In this document: piece after piece, positions 50,680 through 59,048 of the stretch | Position numbering within the stretch: the first letter of the stretch is position 1 | Layout of the letters: every line of letters begins with the position of its first letter | Origin: Chlorobiaceae bacterium | GTDB taxonomy: Bacteria > Bacteroidota > Chlorobiia > Chlorobiales > Chlorobiaceae | Reading direction: 5' to 3' | Length of the DNA: 64,000 bases | Assembly (NCBI GenBank): GCA_012972835.1 | Contig: JABDHK010000002.1 | Location: 45,564 to 109,563, forward strand | The notes under the pieces: model-generated | The model's input: only the letters and a program-made list of their open reading frames with translations | Told to the model about the DNA's origin: nothing | Databases searched by the model: none | Program-made: the position numbers and the translations under genes

Positions 50680-51679
50680 AAAAAACACCTTTTTTTGAAA
50701 CCTGTTGAATAGAGGCGCTGCCCGCATTTTTTTTTTGCATACCCTTGAGAGACTCTGCCGCACCATCACGGTTTGCATATTTGCCAGTCATGACTCTGTA
50801 ATATTTCACAGCATTGGCAGATACCGGCCAGACATAAGCTATAATGCCCTCAGCATGTAACCGTTCCAGCTCATTCTGTGCAGTTCGTTCTGACCGAAAG
50901 GTTTCCAGTACAATGGTATACTCTCCTTTTTCCAGAACAAGAGAATCGGCAGTACTCCCTGTAGAATGCACAGCAGGAGCCGGTTGATCCCGGACAGTAA
51001 CCCTCTCTTTATGAACCGCAGGAGTTACTCTGCTCTCTACCTGTTGCTGTGTTGAAATTAAAACTCTGGAGCCAAATTTCCCGAAATTGAGAGCGGCAAG
51101 CACAAGCAGCCCTAAAGCAAGTGCTGAAAGAGAGAGTATGATGACGCGGTGATTCTTACTCTCTTTATTGTCCTGCGAACTATCATGCAGGGGAAGCATA
51201 ACTTCTTCCAGATTCTGATACTCCCTATTAAAAAGCTCTTCCAGAGAGCGTTCGGGAATAAAGCTATAGACTGCCTCTGCAAGAGAAAAACGACCCAGTC
51301 CATTGATTCGCAGCTCTTTTTGCTGCTTGATCGCTTTGGAAAACACAATGGCAAGAGTACGACCCAAACGCTCGGCTTCAGAGAGATTCATCATCATGCG
51401 TGTAACAGCAATACGCACAGTATCATCTGCACCGGAAATCCTGCTGTCGAACGTCAGCCTGTTACTGGGAGGGATATAAGTGACGCCTGATGCATTACTT
51501 TTTTTTTTCAAGGCAAAATGCGTCACTGTAAACGCGCCAAGCCCCGCGACTGAAAGTTTCCGTACCGCAAGAAGTTCGGAAACCATGGCGCTGAAAAAAC
51601 GGTTCAGAAGACGCACTGCCTCTTGCCGGTCGATAGCAAGCAATTCAGCCAGTTCTTCTGTCAGCTCAGGGTTTATCAT
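50660..51679 (-). CDS. HU-like (CCDC81-type) and SPOR domain protein
   Basis: A 339-residue bitopic protein. Residues about 1-75 form an HU-like domain (LLNRFFSAMVSELLAVRKLSVAGLGAF split over 24-50), with a second HU-like segment near 90-155 (LRINGLGRFSLAE). A TM segment follows at about 178-197 (VIILSLSALALGLLVLAAL), then a linker and a C-terminal SPOR domain (about 250-327, EYTIVLETFRSERTAQNEL). SPOR domains bind denuded septal peptidoglycan, so the protein likely localises to the division site with its HU part in the cytoplasm. The function is unknown. Its end overlaps bchY. Confidence 0.83.
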   Translation of the reverse strand: MINPELTEELAELLAIDRQEAVRLLNRFFSAMVSELLAVRKLSVAGLGAFTVTHFALKKKSNASGVTYIPPSNRLTFDSRISGADDTVRIAVTRMMMNLSEAERLGRTLAIVFSKAIKQQKELRINGLGRFSLAEAVYSFIPERSLEELFNREYQNLEEVMLPLHDSSQDNKESKNHRVIILSLSALALGLLVLAALNFGKFGSRVLISTQQQVESRVTPAVHKERVTVRDQPAPAVHSTGSTADSLVLEKGEYTIVLETFRSERTAQNELERLHAEGIIAYVWPVSANAVKYYRVMTGKYANRDGAAESLKGMQKKNAGSASIQQVSKKGVFYGKKGL

Positions 51680-51712
51680 AGAATCAGGGTAGCAAAATAA
51701 CTGCTCAAGAGC

Positions 51713-51934
51713 TTACGTTTGTTGGGTATTTTTCCTGGTGCCTTTTTTTACTACAGGAAGGAGTGAGCGAAGGGCTTCATGTACAGCTTCGTGATCGGGG
51801 AAATATTTGGCCACATCGGGATCGATAACAACAACATTTTCACCCTCTGCATATCTCCTTGCATACTTTCCCTTGACGCCACTACTGAAATCATATTCTT
51901 CAAGGATATCAGGTTCATCAGGCATTACTTTCAT
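51713..51934 (-). CDS. Small conserved protein, EYDFS...VVIDPDV type
   Basis: A 73-residue acidic protein containing the pattern EYDFSSGVKGKYARRYAEG and NVVVIDPDVAKYFPDHEAV. The same pattern recurs in many bacteria as a short uncharacterised family, often near toxin-antitoxin-like genes. No partner toxin is adjacent on this strand; hicA lies about 200 nt away on the other strand. I do not assign a function. ATG 51934 is the only reasonable start. Confidence 0.7.
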   Translation of the reverse strand: MKVMPDEPDILEEYDFSSGVKGKYARRYAEGENVVVIDPDVAKYFPDHEAVHEALRSLLPVVKKGTRKNTQQT

Positions 51935-52136
51935 AGTATGACCTGTTTTCGTTCATTGCTTTTTCCTTTTTCAATATTCCACTCAAAAGATAACATATTT
52001 TACATTGTTTGCATCTTACTGCAAGTATAGCCAATGATTTTGACTTTCATTTGGAATACCCCAAATTGAGAACGTTTATTGAACAAAATTTTATATATTT
52101 TAATAAATTACTGATATCAAATAGTGATACTGTTCT

Positions 52137-52403
52137 GTGAATAAAAATCAACAGGAAATTTTAAGGCAAATCTTTGAAGATCCCATACGTGCTGATGTGC
52201 AATGGAATGACATTGAAAAGCTGTTACGGGGAGTGGGAGCAGATATCAGTGAAGGAAAGGGATCAAGAGTGCGTATTTTCCTTAACGGTGTACGTGCAGT
52301 TTTTCACAGACCCCATCCTGAAAAGGAAACAGATAAGGGCGCACTCAAATCAATGAGACGTTTTTTACAAGAAGCAGGAGTTGAAAGCAATGCTAAATTA
52401 TAA
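52137..52403 (+). CDS. hicA: HicA-type toxin
   Basis: A probable HicA mRNA interferase, 88 residues. The dsRBD-like fold carries LLRGVGADISEGKGSRVRIFLNG, then FHRPHPEKETDKGALKSMRRFLQEAG with the His of HRPHP as catalytic candidate. The start is GTG at 52137. hicB begins inside its last codons (14-nt overlap), the usual HicA-HicB order. Upstream, the palindrome TGATATCA at 52112-52119 might be part of an operator. Belongs to the small accessory patch around 51.7-52.7 kb. Confidence 0.85.
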   Translation: MNKNQQEILRQIFEDPIRADVQWNDIEKLLRGVGADISEGKGSRVRIFLNGVRAVFHRPHPEKETDKGALKSMRRFLQEAGVESNAKL

Positions 52404-52707
52404 AGGATACACCGGACATATTGAGTTTGATGATGAGGCTGGACTTTTTCATGGAGAAGTAGTCGACACGAAAGATGTTGTCACATTTCAAGGAAAGAGT
52501 GTTGAGGAGATTGTGCAGGCTTTCAAGGATTCTGTTGATGATTATCTCGACTTTTGTAAGGAGCGTGGAGAAAAACCGGATAAACCGTTTTCCGGCAAAT
52601 TTGTTCTGAGAATGGAGCCGGCACTTCATCATGCAATTCACGTAAAAGCTATAAAAGCAGGAAAAAGTCTTAATAAATGGGTCAATGATATTCTCGAAAC
52701 CGCCTGA
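52390..52707 (+). CDS. hicB: HicB-type antitoxin
   Basis: The 105-residue partner of HicA. The N-terminal RNase H-like part has YKGYTGHIEFDDEAGLFHGEV and VTFQGKSVEEIVQAFKDSVDDYL, typical of HicB. The C-terminal 35 residues (GKFVLRMEPALHHAIHVKAI then GKSLNKWVNDIL) look like a ribbon-helix-helix DNA-binding motif, so it should repress its own operon. ATG 52390 overlaps hicA by 14 nt, which implies translational coupling. Confidence 0.86.
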   Translation: MLNYKGYTGHIEFDDEAGLFHGEVVDTKDVVTFQGKSVEEIVQAFKDSVDDYLDFCKERGEKPDKPFSGKFVLRMEPALHHAIHVKAIKAGKSLNKWVNDILETA

Positions 52708-52744
52708 GTAACGTTTATTTCCAATAAATACGAAGAGATACACA

Positions 52745-53977
52745 GTGTCACCTGCATACCCTCATAGCTCTTCCAAAGAGATTCTTTCTGTCAGCGAACT
52801 AACACAACAGATCAAAACCAGGCTGGAAACTCTTTTTCCACAAGTTAAGATCAAAGGTGAAATATCAAATTTCAAGCGCCACAGTTCCGGGCACACTTAC
52901 CTGACACTGAAAGATGAGGGTGCCCAGATTACGGCTGTGATCTGGAAAACCACAGCGAGCCGTCTTGCTGTTACGCTGAGGGATGGCATGAGTGTTGTTG
53001 CTGAAGGTCGTCTTGAGGTCTATCCTCCCTCCGGACGTTATCAGCTCATCTGCACATCGATCACGGAAGCGGGAGTGGGTGCGTTGCAGCAGGCCTATGC
53101 CGAACTGCTTCAGAAACTTGCAAAAAGAGGTTATTTCAGCACTGAACGAAAACGAGCGGTGCCTGAAATTCCTGAAACCATCGGACTTATCACCTCTCCT
53201 ACCGGAGCGGTCATCGAGGATATGAGCAAAGTGCTGGAGCGAAGATTTCCTGCGGCAAGAGTTCTTCTCTATCCAGTCAGTGTTCAGGGTGCAAATGCTG
53301 CTGAAGCGGTTGCATCAGGGATAGCCTATTTCAACAATACAAAAAAACAGGGCCACCGACCTGAAGTGATTATTATTGCCAGAGGTGGCGGTTCACTGGA
53401 AGATCTGCAAGCCTTCAATGGAGAACTTGTTGCCAATGCCATCTATCACTCAGCACTGCCAGTCATCAGCGCCATCGGTCACGAAACCGATCTCACCATT
53501 GCTGATATGGTTGCAGACCTCAGAGCAGGAACACCCTCCATTGCTGCAGAGCTTGCAGTTCCAGATACCGGGGAGCTGCTCCGGCATATCGACAATCTTC
53601 AATCACGGCGGGAGAGCCTCCTGCTCGGAAAGCTTGATGGTGCAGAACGACAAGTCTATTCGATCTGCAGCAGCTATGCATTCAACCGCCCTCTTCTGCA
53701 GATGCAGCATTTTGATAACCGGCTCAACACTCTTATCGATCAAATGTCGAGAAGAATCAAGAGCGGATATAGTGAAAAGGTACAACAATATGCTTCCACC
53801 CGTCAGCAGCTGGCGCTCCTTGATTACAGAAAAACTCTTGAGAGAGGCTATGTCCTTGTGAAAAAAGAGGGAAAATTTATGACCGGCACAAAAAAGCTGC
53901 ACCCGGCCGATGATGTAGAGCTTCTGTTTCATGACGGGGTGCTTCCAGCGGTAATCAGCCAGGCGAAGCGTCCCTGA
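52745..53977 (+). CDS. xseA: Exodeoxyribonuclease VII large subunit
   Basis: XseA with XseB degrades single-stranded DNA. The 410-residue product has the N-terminal OB fold ([29 protein letters not shown] split near 15-40; [13 protein letters not shown]). The central catalytic domain has [25 protein letters not shown] and [30 protein letters not shown] coiled-coil tail completes it. The start is GTG 52745. xseB is not in the window. The 3' end overlaps kdsB by 23 nt tail to tail. Confidence 0.95.
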   Translation: MSPAYPHSSSKEILSVSELTQQIKTRLETLFPQVKIKGEISNFKRHSSGHTYLTLKDEGAQITAVIWKTTASRLAVTLRDGMSVVAEGRLEVYPPSGRYQLICTSITEAGVGALQQAYAELLQKLAKRGYFSTERKRAVPEIPETIGLITSPTGAVIEDMSKVLERRFPAARVLLYPVSVQGANAAEAVASGIAYFNNTKKQGHRPEVIIIARGGGSLEDLQAFNGELVANAIYHSALPVISAIGHETDLTIADMVADLRAGTPSIAAELAVPDTGELLRHIDNLQSRRESLLLGKLDGAERQVYSICSSYAFNRPLLQMQHFDNRLNTLIDQMSRRIKSGYSEKVQQYASTRQQLALLDYRKTLERGYVLVKKEGKFMTGTKKLHPADDVELLFHDGVLPAVISQAKRP

Positions 53978-54698
53978 TTATTCGGCGAACCAGTTCAAGG
54001 TCCTCGAAAGTGTTGACCCCAGGCTTATCAATGAGCGTTGTAATACACTGTATACGGAACCCGTTTTCAAGCAGCCGGAGCTGCTCAAGAGATTCAGCCT
54101 CTTCAAGCATCGATGGAGGAAGTCCTGCAAATTTTTCCAGTACCACCGCACTGAAGGCATAAAGCCCGACATGGCGATAACAGGTTGTCGTTGAGAGCAT
54201 ATTGCGCCTGAAAGGTATCGGAGAGCGCGAAAAATAGAGGGCAAAACCCTTAGAGTCCATAACCACCTTCACCACATGGGGATCATCAATCTGTGCATTG
54301 TCATCGGGGTGCAGAGGAAAGACAAGTGTTGAGCAATCGGGAGGTTGAGGGGAAAAAAATGGTTCAAGGGCAAGATCGATATTCTCCGGAGAGATCAGTG
54401 GCTCATCACCCTGCAAATTAAGAAAAACATCTCCCCTTATCTGCCGCGCAGCTTCAGCAATGCGTTCAGTCCCGCAGCTCGCATGAGGGGAGGTCATAAC
54501 CACCTCCGCACCACGCTCTTCAAGAACAGCTGCTATCTCAAGGCTATCAGTAGCAACAACAACCCTCTCTGCCAGACGCGATTTCAGCGCCTGACGCCAG
54601 GTGCGCACAATAAGCGGTTCACCACAAAGATCGGCCAGCATTTTTTTTTCAAGACGGCTTGAATCAAGCCTTGCGGGAATGAGAATAACAGCTTTCAT
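53955..54698 (-). CDS. kdsB: 3-deoxy-manno-octulosonate cytidylyltransferase (CMP-Kdo synthetase)
   Basis: KdsB activates Kdo with CTP for lipopolysaccharide core synthesis. The 247-residue sequence shows [21 protein letters not shown] at the N-terminus, [16 protein letters not shown] near 65-85, NLQGDEPLI near 95, and the RHVGLYAF and [11 protein letters not shown] motifs toward the end. It is followed in transcription order by the xseA 3' end on the other strand. It lies 13 nt after the DUF167 gene, so it is probably in one operon with gatC. Confidence 0.95.
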   Translation of the reverse strand: MKAVILIPARLDSSRLEKKMLADLCGEPLIVRTWRQALKSRLAERVVVATDSLEIAAVLEERGAEVVMTSPHASCGTERIAEAARQIRGDVFLNLQGDEPLISPENIDLALEPFFSPQPPDCSTLVFPLHPDDNAQIDDPHVVKVVMDSKGFALYFSRSPIPFRRNMLSTTTCYRHVGLYAFSAVVLEKFAGLPPSMLEEAESLEQLRLLENGFRIQCITTLIDKPGVNTFEDLELVRRIIRDASPG

Positions 54699-54711
54699 TT
54701 ATTCATGTCTA

Positions 54712-55008
54712 TCAACAATAGGATTCGAAAAATGGGGCCGCTGCTTCTAAACTTATCCCTTCAAGCATTACCGTTTTTGTACGCGAAGTGTTGCCGGATA
54801 TGATATGAACCCGGGAAGCGGGAATGCGGAAAACCTTGGAAAAGAGCTCACAGCACTCCTTGTTGGCGGCATCGTCGACCGGGGCGGCTTTAAGGCTAAC
54901 CTTCAAACCACCGTTATAGATGCCGCAAATTCGGCTTTTTGATGAGCGGGGCTGTGCCTTGACAATAAAAACCACATTGCCGTTCTTTTCGCGAAGCTCC
55001 ACCACCAT
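54712..55008 (-). CDS. DUF167/YggU family protein
   Basis: A 98-residue protein of the widespread DUF167 (YggU) family with [34 protein letters not shown] and [18 protein letters not shown]. The fold is known but the role is not. Between gatC (8 nt) and kdsB (13 nt) on the same strand, so part of one transcript. Confidence 0.88.
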   Translation of the reverse strand: MVVELREKNGNVVFIVKAQPRSSKSRICGIYNGGLKVSLKAAPVDDAANKECCELFSKVFRIPASRVHIISGNTSRTKTVMLEGISLEAAAPFFESYC

Positions 55009-55015
55009 TCGACAG

Positions 55016-55303
55016 CTATCCGATTACCTTGGGCACCTTGAAAAAGCGATCCTGCTTATCAGGAGCATTCTGCAATACTGCGGTTGAGGCAAGCGCTTGA
55101 AGCTCAACATCATCCCGAAGCACGTTGATGTGGTCATGAATACTGCTGAGCGGTCTAACGCCTTCGGTATCAACTTCATTGAGCTTTTCAACATAGCGCA
55201 GAATATTGTTGAGCTCACTGGTCATTGTCAGCATCTCTTCATCCGTAAACCTGAGTCTCGCCAATTCAGCGATATAGGCAACATCTTTCGTTGTAACCGA
55301 CAT
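55016..55303 (-). CDS. gatC: Asp-tRNA(Asn)/Glu-tRNA(Gln) amidotransferase subunit C
   Basis: GatC (95 residues) stabilises the GatA subunit of the GatCAB complex that amidates mischarged tRNAs. It has [42 protein letters not shown] split over residues 8-49, and a C-terminal part ending in [11 protein letters not shown]. gatA and gatB are not in the window. First gene of the gatC-DUF167-kdsB group. Confidence 0.94.
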   Translation of the reverse strand: MSVTTKDVAYIAELARLRFTDEEMLTMTSELNNILRYVEKLNEVDTEGVRPLSSIHDHINVLRDDVELQALASTAVLQNAPDKQDRFFKVPKVIG

Positions 55304-55374
55304 AAATATGGATCAAAATAATTAAACGATGCTATCAATCGGATGATCAAACATGATACATCCTTCACAAAAGA

Positions 55375-56718
55375 CTATAGCCTACAAATACCAAATTTCT
55401 CCTCATCAATCCTGTTTTTCGGGCGCTTTTCAATCGACATATATGATCGCTCTTCTTCGCCGAGATAGATCTGGCGTGGTCTTGCAATTTTCTGCTCAGG
55501 ATCCTTAACCTGCTCAGTCCACTGTGCAAGCCATCCTGGAATCCTGCCGATCGCAAAAAGAACCGGAAACATATCAAGAGGAAAACCCATTGCCTGATAG
55601 ATCAGCCCTGAATAAAAATCAACATTGGGATAGAGCTTGCGACTGACAAAATAATCGTCTTCAAGTGCAATTCTTTCAAGTTCAAGTGCAATATCGAGCA
55701 GAGGGCTGCTCCCTGTTTCCTCAAACACCTCAAAAGCAATTTTCTTGATGATTTTCGCACGAGGATCGTAATTTTTATAGACCCTGTGACCAAATCCCAT
55801 TAAACGTCCTTCCCCATCCTTGACTGATTGAATAAAGTCAGGCACCTTGTCAAGCGAGCCAATTTTCTTAAGCATATGAATAACCGCCTCATTTGCTCCG
55901 CCGTGCAAAGGGCCATAAAGCGCCGCGCAACCTGCTGCTATCGCGGAAAAAGGATCTACGCCAGAACTGCCAACAGCCCGGACTGCATTTGTTGAACAAT
56001 TCTGTTCATGATCGGCATGAAGGATAAAGAGAACATCAAGAGCGTGCTCAAGAACCGGGTTCGGCTTGTAGTGCGGCTCGGTCATTTTGAACATCATTGA
56101 GAGAAAATTACCGGTATAGCTCAATTCATCTTCAGGAATAACATAGGGAAATCCCATGCTGTGACGGTAACTCATTGCAGCTATGGTAGGTATCTTGCCA
56201 ATAAGGCGGCGTACCTGCACCTTTCGTGACTCTTCATTGTTAATATCCTTGGCATCTGCATAAAACGTCGACAGAGCACCAATGGTACCTACAAGAATAC
56301 CCATCGGATGGGCATCATAACGGAATCCATCCATAAACTTGATAACATTGGCATGAGTCAGGGTATTGCTCCGTATGTTGTAGGTCCAGACAGCCAGACG
56401 TTTCATGTCGGGAAGTACTCCTTTGATAAGAAGGTAGGCAGTTTCAAGAAAGGTGCTTTTTTCGGCAAGCTGCTCAATAGGATAGCCGCGATAACGCAAA
56501 ATACCCTTATCCCCATCTATAAAAGTGATATTACTTTTACAGGAAGCAGTGTTCAGATAACCGGGATCATAACCCAATAAACCGAAATCATCAGGTGATA
56601 CCTTAATCTGCCGGAGATCAATGGTGCGAATTGTCCCCTGCTCAATAGGAAAATCATAAGATTGCCCTGTACGGTTATCAGTAACTGTCAGAGAATTTTG
56701 GAGGTCTGTATCTGCCAT
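55375..56718 (-). CDS. gltA: Citrate synthase
   Basis: A type II citrate synthase (447 residues) that condenses acetyl-CoA and oxaloacetate. Catalytic parts are present: His in LHADHEQNCSTNAVRAVGSSG, GPLHGGANEAV, FGHRVYKNYDPRAK, and a late catalytic Asp (the VDFYSG region). Green sulfur bacteria fix carbon with the reverse TCA cycle, where ATP-citrate lyase runs the opposite reaction. This enzyme would therefore act in oxidative or biosynthetic mode. The 270-nt upstream region shows only a small GTGCG/CGCAC hairpin at 56807-56819. Single gene. Confidence 0.95.
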   Translation of the reverse strand: MADTDLQNSLTVTDNRTGQSYDFPIEQGTIRTIDLRQIKVSPDDFGLLGYDPGYLNTASCKSNITFIDGDKGILRYRGYPIEQLAEKSTFLETAYLLIKGVLPDMKRLAVWTYNIRSNTLTHANVIKFMDGFRYDAHPMGILVGTIGALSTFYADAKDINNEESRKVQVRRLIGKIPTIAAMSYRHSMGFPYVIPEDELSYTGNFLSMMFKMTEPHYKPNPVLEHALDVLFILHADHEQNCSTNAVRAVGSSGVDPFSAIAAGCAALYGPLHGGANEAVIHMLKKIGSLDKVPDFIQSVKDGEGRLMGFGHRVYKNYDPRAKIIKKIAFEVFEETGSSPLLDIALELERIALEDDYFVSRKLYPNVDFYSGLIYQAMGFPLDMFPVLFAIGRIPGWLAQWTEQVKDPEQKIARPRQIYLGEEERSYMSIEKRPKNRIDEEKFGICRL

Positions 56719-56989
56719 AATTGTACTGTATTGATTGTTTTAAAGCATTTACCGCTAACAAAAACAACGTCCTGCCATGCACAACACGCGCAAAATAATT
56801 GTGTTCGTGCGTAGCGCACAAAGTTATAAAAATCCAGCTAAATACGGAGAACGAAAAGCCGCTTTTTTTAAATAACAGTAAGAACGCCGAAATTACTTTC
56901 AAGGTAAGGCGCACCATAAAAAAAGAGATAAACGGAAAATACTTTTTGGATATTAAGTATTAGATCAATACATTTACTACCTCTTTAAT

Positions 56990-57064
56990 GGAGCTGTAGC
57001 TCAGTTTGGTTAGAGCGCCTGCCTGTCACGCAGGAGGTCGCGGGTTCGAACCCCGTCAGCTCCG
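56990..57064 (+). tRNA. tRNA-Asp (GTC)
   Basis: A complete cloverleaf of 75 nt without encoded CCA. The acceptor stem is GGAGCTG/CAGCTCC with discriminator G. The D arm is GCTC/GAGC. The anticodon arm CCTGC-CTGTCAC-GCAGG carries anticodon GTC. The variable loop is AGGTC, and the T arm GCGGG-TTCGAAC-CCCGT has one G-T pair. All stems pair. Followed two nucleotides later by a strong terminator. Confidence 0.97.
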
Positions 57065-57065
57065 C

Positions 57066-57103
57066 AACCAAAAAAGCCTTCCTTCTGGAAGGCTTTTTTG
57101 GTT
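57066..57103. terminator. Bidirectional terminator after tRNA-Asp
   Basis: A 17-bp perfect palindrome (57066-57082 with 57087-57103) around a TTCT loop. The stem has a GCCTTCC core flanked by six A on one side and six T on the other, so it can stop transcription of the tRNA from the left and of the convergent NYN gene from the right. Confidence 0.9.
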
Positions 57104-57135
57104 TAAACAATCGACAAAAAGAAAAAAAACTACCA

Positions 57136-57879
57136 TCACACTTTTTTCCGTTTGTCACGAACGTAGATTGTTTTTGACTGGCCTTCCCCAGTAATCCGTT
57201 CATCGAAATCGAACAGTTTTGTCGCAGCCAGTAATTCTCCCAATTTGGTGTAGCCGTAATTGCGCGGATCAAACTCGGGTGATTGTTTTGCTATATTGCT
57301 TCCCGTCGCTGCAAGATGTGCCCAGCCGCTTTCATCCGATGAGGCTTCAACCGCATTTCTCAATAACCGCACCAGTCTGGTATCCTGTTTCAGTTCTACG
57401 GATGTTTTTATTGCAATCGATTCACTTTCATTGATTTTTGCGCGAAGCACTTCGATATAAATAAATTTGTCACAGGCAGAAACAAACGCTGCAGGTGTTT
57501 TTTTCTCTCCGAAACCGTAAACAATCAACCCTGACTCCCTGATCCTCGACGCAAGTTTTGTAAAATCACTGTCGCTGGAAACAATGCAGAAGCCTTGAAA
57601 CTTACCGGTGTATAAAAGGTCCATGGCATCAATAATCATGGCGCTGTCTGTGGCATTTTTCCCTTTGGTATAACCGAACTGCTGTATGGGTTGAATCGAA
57701 TACTCCAGCAGCACCTCTTTCCAACTTCTCAGAGCTGTCGAGGTCCAGTCACCATATATCCTTTTAACACTGGATGTTCCATATTTTGCAACCTCAGCAA
57801 GAAGAGCTTCAATAATTGTTGCCTGTGTGTTATCGGCGTCGATAAGCACTGCCAGACGCTCTGTTTTTTCTACGGCCAT
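57136..57879 (-). CDS. NYN domain ribonuclease-like protein with C-terminal OST-HTH/LOTUS-like region
   Basis: A 247-residue protein. The NYN (LabA/DUF88-type PIN-like) domain fills residues about 8-150 with acidic active-site residues D14 and D16 in LIDADN, DSAMIIDAMD near 78-87, and SSDSDF near 100-105. The C-terminal 75 residues (GWAHLAATGSNI; YGYTKLGELLAATKLF) resemble an OST-HTH/LOTUS domain, known to bind RNA. Likely a structured-RNA processing or decay factor; the target is unknown. It ends tail to tail with tRNA-Asp across a shared terminator. Confidence 0.85.
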   Translation of the reverse strand: MAVEKTERLAVLIDADNTQATIIEALLAEVAKYGTSSVKRIYGDWTSTALRSWKEVLLEYSIQPIQQFGYTKGKNATDSAMIIDAMDLLYTGKFQGFCIVSSDSDFTKLASRIRESGLIVYGFGEKKTPAAFVSACDKFIYIEVLRAKINESESIAIKTSVELKQDTRLVRLLRNAVEASSDESGWAHLAATGSNIAKQSPEFDPRNYGYTKLGELLAATKLFDFDERITGEGQSKTIYVRDKRKKV

Positions 57880-57902
57880 GACACCGTCCGTGCTTTTGTT
57901 AG

Positions 57903-58109
57903 TTAAGATTTTACCTTAAACCCCTGCGCCTCGATAACCGCTGTAATAGTTGTTACGCTGACCATTTTCGGATCATAATCAACAGCTACAATCCCTGTGA
58001 GTTGGGACGCTTCAACCTCTATGATCCCTTCAAGATCTTCAAGGGCTTCCGTAACAAGCAGTTCACAATTGCTGCATTTCATGCCGTTTACCTGTAACTC
58101 TTTTTTCAT
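57903..58109 (-). CDS. HMA-domain copper/heavy-metal chaperone-like protein
   Basis: A 68-residue single HMA domain. The metal site is G-M-K-C12-S-N-C15 and the ferredoxin-like fold ends in IEAQGFKV. It resembles CopZ/MerP-type chaperones. The frame can extend to 58169, but ATG 58109 gives the family length. No P-type ATPase is nearby. It starts 23 nt after the NYN gene's start on the same strand side, so it may be co-expressed with it. Confidence 0.85.
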   Translation of the reverse strand: MKKELQVNGMKCSNCELLVTEALEDLEGIIEVEASQLTGIVAVDYDPKMVSVTTITAVIEAQGFKVKS

Positions 58110-58287
58110 GGCGTTGGTAATAAAATTCGTTGTAACCCTTTTAAAAAGCTCAACAGACTCCCGAGACATTAATTCAATAAAAATAAGTTACGTACACTGC
58201 CATCAAATCGGAAATATTTATGTCAAATCCTTATTGAACTTCATCAAGATTGGCAGATCACTCATAGAGTGAGTATATTAATGTACT

Positions 58288-58890
58288 ATGATAAAATCAT
58301 TACCACATTCAAGAGTCGGTATTCAACGTATACCTCTCCTTCTTCTGCTTGCCAGTCTGACTTTGCTGGCTTCATGCAGCAGTTCACCAAGTGACCTTAA
58401 AACCCTGCAGCAGCAGGTCTGGAAAAACCCGAAAGATGCTGGAGCTTATATGCTTCTCGGAAACGGGTATGCACGAAGTGAGCGTTACAGCGAGGCAGCG
58501 GAAGCATATAAGAGTGCACTTGCAATCAATCCCAAACTTGATGAAGCCAATCATGCACTTGGCGCCGTAGCGTTCAATCAGAAAAACTATACCGAATCAC
58601 TGAAATATTTTCAAAAACACCTCGAGCACGCTCCAAAAGACTCTCTTACGCTCTACGATATCGGCAATGCCTATATGCAGCTGAAAGAGTTCGACAAAGC
58701 CGCCAAATCTTACAGCGAAGCCATTGATAACAGCGAATCATTTACAGAGGCTCACTACAATCTTGCTATCTGCTATCTCAATACAGGACAAAGAGCTGAA
58801 GCTCAATCGATTTATGAATGGCTTCTTAAGAAAAACAATTATCTTGCTGTATCTCTGCAAAAGCATTTCAAAAAAGATACCATACGATGA
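58288..58890 (+). CDS. TPR-repeat lipoprotein
   Basis: A 200-residue predicted lipoprotein. The signal segment ends in L-L-A-S-C30. Four TPR units follow (AYMLLGNGYARSERYSEAAEAYKSAL; ANHALGAVAFNQKNYTESLKYF; TLYDIGNAYMQLKEFDKAAKSY; AHYNLAICYLNTGQRAEAQSIY). A periplasmic scaffold for protein contacts; the partner is unknown. It stands between the HMA gene (divergent) and menF. Confidence 0.86.
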   Translation: MIKSLPHSRVGIQRIPLLLLLASLTLLASCSSSPSDLKTLQQQVWKNPKDAGAYMLLGNGYARSERYSEAAEAYKSALAINPKLDEANHALGAVAFNQKNYTESLKYFQKHLEHAPKDSLTLYDIGNAYMQLKEFDKAAKSYSEAIDNSESFTEAHYNLAICYLNTGQRAEAQSIYEWLLKKNNYLAVSLQKHFKKDTIR

Positions 58891-59048
58891 TTGGGCCGCG
58901 TTGTGATTACTGACCAGTTTTACATAACAAATACTGAAATTAAAGTTTTTTTCCCTCATTGGAAACCGTTACTGATGAATTGTTGTAGAGTATGGTACAA
59001 GAAACGGACTATAGCAGTGTTTGAGAGTTACAATGCCGACAAACGCAT

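Noticed and set aside
56807..56819. GTGCG/CGCAC hairpin upstream of gltA as regulatory element
   Set aside because: Only five base pairs with a three-base loop; too short to separate from chance.
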